A DNA stretch of 64,000 nt, from NCBI GenBank assembly GCA_963707465.1, contig CAVPQK010000015.1, positions 1,240,001-1,304,000 of the forward strand, read 5' to 3'. A model generated the notes under the pieces. It worked only from the letters and a program-made list of their open reading frames with translations, ran no database searches and was not told the origin of the DNA. The position numbers were made by a program, and so were the translations under genes. Of the stretch, positions 58,362 to 64,000 are shown one piece after another (the stretch's first letter is position 1; every line of letters starts with the position of its first letter). This stretch comes from Bog-159 sp963707465 (lineage in GTDB: Bacteria > Acidobacteriota > Terriglobia > Bryobacterales > Bryobacteraceae).

Positions 58362-59337
58362 TCTCCTCAATCCGCCGCAGTTCGCCCCCGCCAAACTCGA
58401 GCCTGTCCAACGCCCCCACGCACTGCTCCACCTGCTCCACCCGGCTCGCCCCCACCAGCGCGCTCGCCATCACCCCATGCCGCAACACCCACGCCAGCGC
58501 CATCTGCGCCAGCGTCTGTCCGCGGCCCGCGGCGATCTCGTTCAGCGCCCGCACCTGCGCCAGCCGCGCCTCGCTCACGTCGGTCTTCTTCAGGAACGTG
58601 CCCGGCTTCGATGCGCGCGAGCCGTCCGGAATCCCCTTCACGTAGCGGTCCGTCAGCAGCCCCTGCGCCAGCGGCGAAAACGCAATGCCCCCGACGCCTT
58701 CCGCCGCCAACCGCTCGAAAAGTCCCTCCTCCGCCGTACGCACGAACATCGAATACTTCATCTGGTGGATCAGGCAAGGCGTACCCAGCCGCCGCAGTAT
58801 CCCGACCGCCCGCTCAGTCTGCTCCGGATCGTAGTTCGAGATCCCGGCATACAGCGCCTTCCCCGCGCGCACGGCGCTATCCAGCGCCGACATGGTTTCT
58901 TCGAGCGGCGTATCCGGATCGGGACGGTGCGAGTAGAAGATATCCACATACTCGAGCCCCATCCGCTTCAAGCTTTGGTCCAGGCTGGACAGCAAATACT
59001 TGCGCGACCCCCATTCGCCGTAAGGCCCCGGCCACATCAGGTAACCGGCCTTGGTCGAGATGATCAGCTCGTCGCGCCACGCGCCCAGATCCGCGCGCAA
59101 AGCCCGGCCGAAATTCTCCTCGGCCGACCCCGGCGGCGGCCCGTAGTTGTTGGCCAGATCGAAATGCGTGATGCCCAGATCGAAAGCGCGCCGCAACATC
59201 GCGCGCATGTTCTCGAAGGTATCCACGCCGCCGAAATTGTGCCAAAGGCCCAGCGAGATGGCCGGCAGTCGCACCCCGCTGGCACCGCAGCGCCGGTAAG
59301 TCATCTTGTCGTAACGTTGTTCATCTGGCAGATACAT
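58345..59337 (-). CDS. aldo/keto reductase (YghZ/L-glyceraldehyde 3-phosphate reductase-like)
   Basis: 330 aa TIM barrel. ITHFDLANNYGPPPGSAEENFGRAL (Asp and Tyr of the active site), IISTKAGYLMWPGPYGEWGSRKYLLSSLDQSLKRMGLEYVDIFYSHRPDP (Lys and His), and ALVGASRVEQVEQCVGAL (NADPH). The GPYGEWGSRKYL insert is the YghZ mark. Reduces short aldehydes or keto sugars. Confidence 0.93.
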   Translation of the reverse strand: MYLPDEQRYDKMTYRRCGASGVRLPAISLGLWHNFGGVDTFENMRAMLRRAFDLGITHFDLANNYGPPPGSAEENFGRALRADLGAWRDELIISTKAGYLMWPGPYGEWGSRKYLLSSLDQSLKRMGLEYVDIFYSHRPDPDTPLEETMSALDSAVRAGKALYAGISNYDPEQTERAVGILRRLGTPCLIHQMKYSMFVRTAEEGLFERLAAEGVGGIAFSPLAQGLLTDRYVKGIPDGSRASKPGTFLKKTDVSEARLAQVRALNEIAAGRGQTLAQMALAWVLRHGVMASALVGASRVEQVEQCVGALDRLEFGGGELRRIEEITTAF

Positions 59338-59358
59338 AACCTCTCCTAGTCACTCTCG

Positions 59359-59384
59359 TGGGGCAGGCTCTCAGCCTGCGGCGG
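59359..59384. repeat. modular palindromic intergenic repeat, copy 9
   Basis: GTGGGGCAGGCT-CTC-AGCCTGC, then GGCGG. It directly abuts the GH94 stop codon and is 21 bp upstream of the aldo/keto reductase start. Confidence 0.8.
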
Positions 59385-61829
59385 TCACTGCAGCGTGACC
59401 TCCACCTCCACCTCCGTCCGCCCATCCGTGGGCGCCGGAACCACGTCGCCCTCCACCGCCCGCCCGTCCACGGTAAGCTTTACCGCATTCCCCGGCCCCG
59501 CCCGCCGCACCGCAATCCGATACGTCACCCCGCGGAACCGCCGCACCGCCTGGAAACCTGCCCACCGCGCGGGAATCGCCGGCGCGATCTGCAACCCATC
59601 GTACGCGGGACGGATTCCCAGAATCCATTGCACGATGGCGTAGTAATTCCACGCCGCCGTGCCCGTCAGCCACGAATTCTTGGCCTCACCGTGCGTCGGC
59701 GCATCGCGCCCCGCGATCATCTGCGCGTAGACATACGGCTCGCACCGGTGCACGTCGCTGATCGCCTCGCGCGCCGAAGGATTGATGCGCGTATAGTAAT
59801 CGTGCGCCCCGTCGCCGTTCCCCGCCATCGCCTCGGCGATAATCACCCACGGGTTGTTATGGCAGAAAATCCCGGCGTTCTCTTTGTACCCCGGCGGATA
59901 CGACGAAATCTCCCCCAGGTGCAGATAGTAGCGCGAGTACGCGGGCTGTTGCAGCACGATGCCATGCGGCGTAGCTAGATATTTGCGTACCGATTCGAGC
60001 GCCCGCCGCGCCAACCCGTCCTCCAGGCCGATCCCTGCAAGGATGCAGAAGCCCTGTGGCTCGATGAAGATCTTCCCTTCCGCGCACTCCTTCGATCCAA
60101 CCTTATTGCCGAAGTCGTCGTAGGCGCGCAGGAACCACTCGCCGTCCCAGCCGTGCCGCCGCACCGTCTCCTCCATGCGCGCGCCTTCCGCCAGGTACCC
60201 CGGCGCCTCGTCCGCATGGCCGCTGTGCCGCGCAATGGCGGCCAGTTCCTTCGCCGCCAGCACGAACAATCCGCCGATGAACACCGACTCGGCCACCTTG
60301 CCCTCTTTGTTGGTAGTGGTCTGGAACGATTGCCCGGGCGTGTCGGAGAAGCAGTTGAGGTTCAGGCAGTCGTTCCAATCGGCGCGGCCGATCAGCGGCA
60401 GACCGTGCGGTCCCAGCCGCTCCAGTGTGTAGCGGAAGCTGCGTTGTAAGTGCTCGTATAGCGGCTGCTCGGACCCGGGCTGATTATCATATTGTACCGG
60501 CTCGTCCAGAATACTCCAGTCGCCGGTCTCTTTCAGATAGGCCCCCACACCCACAATCAGCCAGTGCGGATCGTCATTGAAGTTGCCGCCGACGTCGTTG
60601 TTACCCTTCTTAGTCAGTGGCTGGTACTGGTGATAAGCGCCTCCGCTCGGAAGCTGTGTAGCCGCCAGGTCCAGGATGCGCTCGCGCGCCCGCTCCGGCA
60701 CCATGTGGACGAAGCCCAGCAGATCCTGGTTCGAATCGCGGAAGCCGAGCCCGCGCCCGATGCCCGATTCATAGAACGATGCCGACCGCGACATATTAAA
60801 AGTCGCCATGCACTGATAAGCGTTCCACACATTCACCATGCGATCGGTGTGGATGTCGGGCGTCCTCACCTGGCAGATGCCCAGCAGTCCATCCCAGTAA
60901 GTACGCAGCTTTTGGAATGCCGCCTCCACGTTCGCCGGAATGAGATAACGGGTGATCGTGGGCTTGACGGTCTTCTTGTTGACGATTTGTGAATCGGGAG
61001 GATCGAACTTTTCGTCCTTGGCGTTCTCCTGGTAGCCCAAAACAAAGAGGATCTGTCGTGTTTCGCCCGGTTGCAGTACCAGCCGAACATGATGCGACCC
61101 GATAGGGGCCCATCCGTGCGCCACGGAGTTGCCGGATGCGCCGCGCTCCACCGCCGCCGGCCGGTCCCATCCGCGCGTGGGGCCGAGAAAAGCCTCGCGC
61201 TGAGTGTCGAACCCTGCCACTTCGGACGAGCAGGCAAACCAGGCGAAGTGATCGCGCCGCTCGCGGTATTCGGTCTTGTGATAGATCACGCCGTCTTCGA
61301 TCTCCACCTCGCCGATGCTGAAGTTCCGCTGAAAATTGGTGGAATCGTCCTGCGCGTCCCACAGGCAGAACTCGATCGCCGAAAAGACCGACAATGCGGC
61401 CGGCGTCTGCCGCTGGTTCGAAACCGTGAACTGCCAGATTTCGAGGTTCTCGTCCAGCGGCACGAAATAGCGCGTGCTCGCGGAAATGCCGCGCCGCTTG
61501 GAGCCGATCGTGCTGTAGCCCATGCCGTGGCGGCAGCTATACTGCTCCACGTCGCTATGCGTAGGCTGCCAGGAGGGCGACCAGTAGTCGCCTGTCTCGT
61601 CGTCGCGCACATAGATGTAACGTCCGCCCAGGTCGAAAGGAACGTTATTATACCGATACCGTGTGATGCGCCGCAGGCGCGCGTCGCGATAGAAAGAGTA
61701 ACCACCAGCGGTGTTGGAGATGATGCCGAAGTAAGCCTGGCATCCCAGATAGTTAATCCATGGCAGGGGAGTATCTGGCCGGGTAATGACATACTCGCGG
61801 TCTTTATCGTCAAAGTAACCGTATTGCAT
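59385..61829 (-). CDS. GH94 disaccharide phosphorylase (cellobiose phosphorylase-like)
   Basis: 814 aa, full GH94 length. N-terminal beta-sandwich (QYGYFDDKDREYVITRPDTPLPWINYLG), then an (alpha/alpha)6 barrel with RDSNQDLLGFVHMVPERAR and GRADWNDCLNLNCF, whose Asp near 485 is the acid catalyst, and FCHNNPWVIIAEAMAGNGD. Splits a beta-1,4-glucoside with phosphate to give sugar 1-phosphate. Cellobiose is the best guess. No signal peptide. Last gene of the operon: 6 bp after the epimerase. Confidence 0.9.
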   Translation of the reverse strand: MQYGYFDDKDREYVITRPDTPLPWINYLGCQAYFGIISNTAGGYSFYRDARLRRITRYRYNNVPFDLGGRYIYVRDDETGDYWSPSWQPTHSDVEQYSCRHGMGYSTIGSKRRGISASTRYFVPLDENLEIWQFTVSNQRQTPAALSVFSAIEFCLWDAQDDSTNFQRNFSIGEVEIEDGVIYHKTEYRERRDHFAWFACSSEVAGFDTQREAFLGPTRGWDRPAAVERGASGNSVAHGWAPIGSHHVRLVLQPGETRQILFVLGYQENAKDEKFDPPDSQIVNKKTVKPTITRYLIPANVEAAFQKLRTYWDGLLGICQVRTPDIHTDRMVNVWNAYQCMATFNMSRSASFYESGIGRGLGFRDSNQDLLGFVHMVPERARERILDLAATQLPSGGAYHQYQPLTKKGNNDVGGNFNDDPHWLIVGVGAYLKETGDWSILDEPVQYDNQPGSEQPLYEHLQRSFRYTLERLGPHGLPLIGRADWNDCLNLNCFSDTPGQSFQTTTNKEGKVAESVFIGGLFVLAAKELAAIARHSGHADEAPGYLAEGARMEETVRRHGWDGEWFLRAYDDFGNKVGSKECAEGKIFIEPQGFCILAGIGLEDGLARRALESVRKYLATPHGIVLQQPAYSRYYLHLGEISSYPPGYKENAGIFCHNNPWVIIAEAMAGNGDGAHDYYTRINPSAREAISDVHRCEPYVYAQMIAGRDAPTHGEAKNSWLTGTAAWNYYAIVQWILGIRPAYDGLQIAPAIPARWAGFQAVRRFRGVTYRIAVRRAGPGNAVKLTVDGRAVEGDVVPAPTDGRTEVEVEVTLQ

Positions 61830-61835
61830 ATGAAT

Positions 61836-63044
61836 CTAGTTAGTCAGCCTTTCCATCATCTCCAAACAAACCCGTCCATTATGATACGGGCCCTTCCAAG
61901 CTCCCACCATGCAAGCGTCTGCATCTTCCTCTGCTTTCCACGGAGTGCCGTCCGGCTTCAATTTCGCGTGCCACTCGCCGTGAACCTTATCCACCACCTT
62001 GTCTTCGATGTACTCCCAGGCTCGCCAGGCGGCCGTGCGAAACTTTTCCTCGCCGCATAGCTGATAGGCATTATAGAAACCCACCACCGCTTCCGCCTGA
62101 GCCCACCAGTGCTTATTCGGATCGACCAATCTCCCCTGCGACGCCTCGTAAGAAATGCTGCCATCCGCGTCCAATCCCTGCTCGTAAACCGCCTCGGCCA
62201 TACGCACTGCCAATTCGCGCACACGATCAAACACCGCGGAATCGCCCAATACCTCGGCCGCCTCCAGCATCAGCCAGCTGCCTTCAATATCGTGCCCGAA
62301 CGAAACATGGTCCGTTAGCGAATTCCACTGATTGTCGAAGAACATCTTGAAGTGGCTCGTGCCGCCGTCCACGATGCGATCCATCGTCACTCCCAACAGC
62401 CGCGCCAAACTCGCGCGAAGCCCCGGATCGTCCCACACCCGCAGCAGGTTGGTATAAGCCTCCAGCACGTGTAAGTGCGTGTTCATCGACTTAGGACAAT
62501 TCAAATCTTTCTCGCTCAGCCGCAGATCTTCCAGTGCGCTCCAGTCCCGCGCGCGTGCCTCCAGATATCCGCCGTACTCTGGCTCGCCGCTCTTCTCTTC
62601 AATCAGACGATAAAGCTGCTTGGCCGTTTCCAAACTCTCCGCGTTGCCCGTCGCCCGAAAATATTCAGCCATGCCATAAGCGGTAAAAGCCTGCGCATAG
62701 ATCTGCTTGCGGTCGGAGATAGGTTGGCCCTGCCAATCGAGCATCCAGTAAACGCCGCCGAATTCCTTGTCCCAGAATTTATCGGCGATATACGCGTAAG
62801 CCCAATCGGCTGTCGCCCGGTAAGCGGAATCGCCCAGCACTCGCGCCGCCGCTGAAAGCGTCCACAAAATCCGTGCGTTGATCACCGCGGCCCGCGGCGC
62901 CCGCCCGTCCACCCGCAAGTCGCAATCGATCGCGCCATGAAATCCGCCGTTCTCGCGATCCACGGTGTGCCGCATCCAGAACGGCAGGATATTGCCGGTC
63001 AGCTCGTGCCGGCACCGCGCGGCCCACTCCGCGTTCGTGATCAT
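61836..63044 (-). CDS. AGE-family cellobiose/mannobiose 2-epimerase
   Basis: 402 aa. (Alpha/alpha)6 barrel with conserved His motifs SFGHDIEGSW, KHWWAQAEAV and GEWHAKLKPDG; GAWKGPYHNGRVCLEMM is the usual CE ending. Converts mannobiose to mannosylglucose, or cellobiose to glucosylmannose, at the reducing end. Starts within the GH130 stop (ATGA overlap). Confidence 0.92.
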   Translation of the reverse strand: MITNAEWAARCRHELTGNILPFWMRHTVDRENGGFHGAIDCDLRVDGRAPRAAVINARILWTLSAAARVLGDSAYRATADWAYAYIADKFWDKEFGGVYWMLDWQGQPISDRKQIYAQAFTAYGMAEYFRATGNAESLETAKQLYRLIEEKSGEPEYGGYLEARARDWSALEDLRLSEKDLNCPKSMNTHLHVLEAYTNLLRVWDDPGLRASLARLLGVTMDRIVDGGTSHFKMFFDNQWNSLTDHVSFGHDIEGSWLMLEAAEVLGDSAVFDRVRELAVRMAEAVYEQGLDADGSISYEASQGRLVDPNKHWWAQAEAVVGFYNAYQLCGEEKFRTAAWRAWEYIEDKVVDKVHGEWHAKLKPDGTPWKAEEDADACMVGAWKGPYHNGRVCLEMMERLTN

Positions 63045-64000
63045 CTGCCGGTCCGCTTGAAGTTCTTATCGATCAGGGCGATGCGCTGCTCCACGCACAA
63101 CGCGCTGCGCTGCGGATCGGCCGGCGTGTTCAAGACATAATCAAGCAGGCGCTCCACCGTGGTCGTCGCCACATAGGTGCGCGTATCGGACGCGCCATAG
63201 TAAATGAAGACGTCGTTCCCGCGTGCCACCCAACCGTTTGAAAACGCCACGTTCGATACATCGCCTACGCGTTCCTCGCCGTCGGGCGCGAGGAAATACC
63301 CGCCCGGATGCGCGATCACTTTGTACGGCTCATCCAGGTCGCACAAGAAGCAGTACAAAACGTACCGCAGTCCGGCGGCCGTATTGCGCACGCCGTGCGC
63401 AAGCTGCAGCCATCCCTTCGCCGTCTTGATCGGCGCGGGCCCCAGCCCGTTCTTCACTTCATTGATGGTGTGGTATTCGCGCCGCTCGATAATGATTTCC
63501 TCATCGATATAGGCGTGCTCCATATTCGCCGCCAGGCCCCAACCGATGCCCCCGCCGCGGCCCGCCTCGATGAAACTGTCCTGTGGCCGCGTATAGAAAG
63601 CGTACTGGCCGTCGACGAACTCGGGATGCAGCACGCAGTTGCGCTGCTGCGCCGAAGGCGTACGCAGATCGTCCAACCGCTCCCACTTCACCAAGTCGCG
63701 TGTGCGCGCGATGCCACATTGCGCCACTGCCGACGAAAGGTCGCCCGGCAGCGCGTTCGGGTCTTTGCGCTCGGCGCAGAACACACCGTAGATCCACCCG
63801 TCCGCGTGCGCCGTCAGCCGCATGTCGTAAACGTTGGTCTCCGGATTCACGCCCTCCGGCATGACCACTGGATAGTCCCAGAACCGGAAACCGTCGATGC
63901 CGTTGGCGCTCTCCGCCACCGCGAAGAACGACTTCCGGTCGGCGCCTTCCACGCGCGCCATCAGCACGATCTTGCCGTTCCATTCCATCGCCCCCACATT
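63041..64000 (-). CDS. GH130 phosphorylase (mannosylglucose type), 5' end outside window
   Basis: About 320 residues visible. NVGAMEWNGKIVLMARVEG, then NVYDMRLTAHADGWIYGVF (with the YDxRLT Asp used in catalysis), CGIARTRDLVKWERL, and GLGPAPIKTAKGWLQLAHGVR are GH130 marks. Splits mannosyl-glucose with phosphate. The frame continues past 64000; the start should be 50-60 residues upstream. Confidence 0.9.
   Translation of the reverse strand, partial: NVGAMEWNGKIVLMARVEGADRKSFFAVAESANGIDGFRFWDYPVVMPEGVNPETNVYDMRLTAHADGWIYGVFCAERKDPNALPGDLSSAVAQCGIARTRDLVKWERLDDLRTPSAQQRNCVLHPEFVDGQYAFYTRPQDSFIEAGRGGGIGWGLAANMEHAYIDEEIIIERREYHTINEVKNGLGPAPIKTAKGWLQLAHGVRNTAAGLRYVLYCFLCDLDEPYKVIAHPGGYFLAPDGEERVGDVSNVAFSNGWVARGNDVFIYYGASDTRTYVATTTVERLLDYVLNTPADPQRSALCVEQRIALIDKNFKRTGR

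Overview
The window is a GC-rich bacterial chromosome segment. Its gene families fit a soil Acidobacterium of the Bryobacterales / Candidatus Solibacter type: a tricorn-like protease, a SpoIVB-type S55 protein, many secreted beta-propeller or repeat proteins, DUF1501, DUF4097, an NAxxSTGPxTxxGK-type small protein, a BlaI/M56 pair, and modular palindromic repeats between genes. This placement comes from recognition by eye, not from a database search. I saw no rRNA, tRNA, CRISPR array, phage or transposase gene.

Layout. 1-18 kb: secreted hydrolase (cut by the window edge), tricorn protease, RMD1/YagE-like membrane protein, pseudouridine synthase, imidazolonepropionase, a stretch of heptanucleotide repeats and decayed hypotheticals, a degenerate MPN-domain protein, an MBL hydrolase, an oxidoreductase/TIM-barrel sugar pair, and an S55 protein followed by a beta-propeller protein. 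18-25 kb: purM-purN, a DUF1501 protein, then a four-gene minus-strand cobalamin cassette (adenosyltransferase, DUF6580-like membrane protein, PP-loop ATPase, BtuF-like binding protein). 25-31 kb: a TPR-thioredoxin gene with an in-frame UGA exactly where the first CxxC cysteine belongs and a hairpin immediately after it (candidate selenoprotein), a DnaJ-domain protein, and a BtuB-type TonB receptor behind a clear cobalamin riboswitch. 31-37 kb: MazEF, BlaI/M56, HtrA, QueA and a radical SAM protein. 37-44 kb: a large secreted protein, a DUF2088 protein, a DNA-binding-like protein, a Fic protein with a five-half-site operator array, and Kbl. 44-47 kb: lutABC-like lactate oxidation operon. 47-53 kb: secreted and membrane hypotheticals, a lipid kinase, and a HigBA cassette flanked by 14-bp direct repeats. 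53-64 kb: LigA, a sodium:solute symporter, a nucleotidyltransferase toxin-like pair, an aldo/keto reductase, and a GH94 - cellobiose/mannobiose 2-epimerase - GH130 operon.

How genes work together. The cobalamin genes (22-24.8 kb and 28.9-31.3 kb) describe uptake and adenosylation of corrinoids. The 59-64 kb operon describes phosphorolytic use of cellobiose/mannobiose. BlaI-M56 next to HtrA suggests an envelope-stress regulator. Three or four toxin-antitoxin-like modules (mazEF, higBA, fic, and a nucleotidyltransferase with a 71-aa partner) are spread through the window. Nine modular palindromic repeats, two copies of a 29-bp repeat, and several heptanucleotide arrays punctuate gene boundaries, and in places they supply coding sequence or stop codons.
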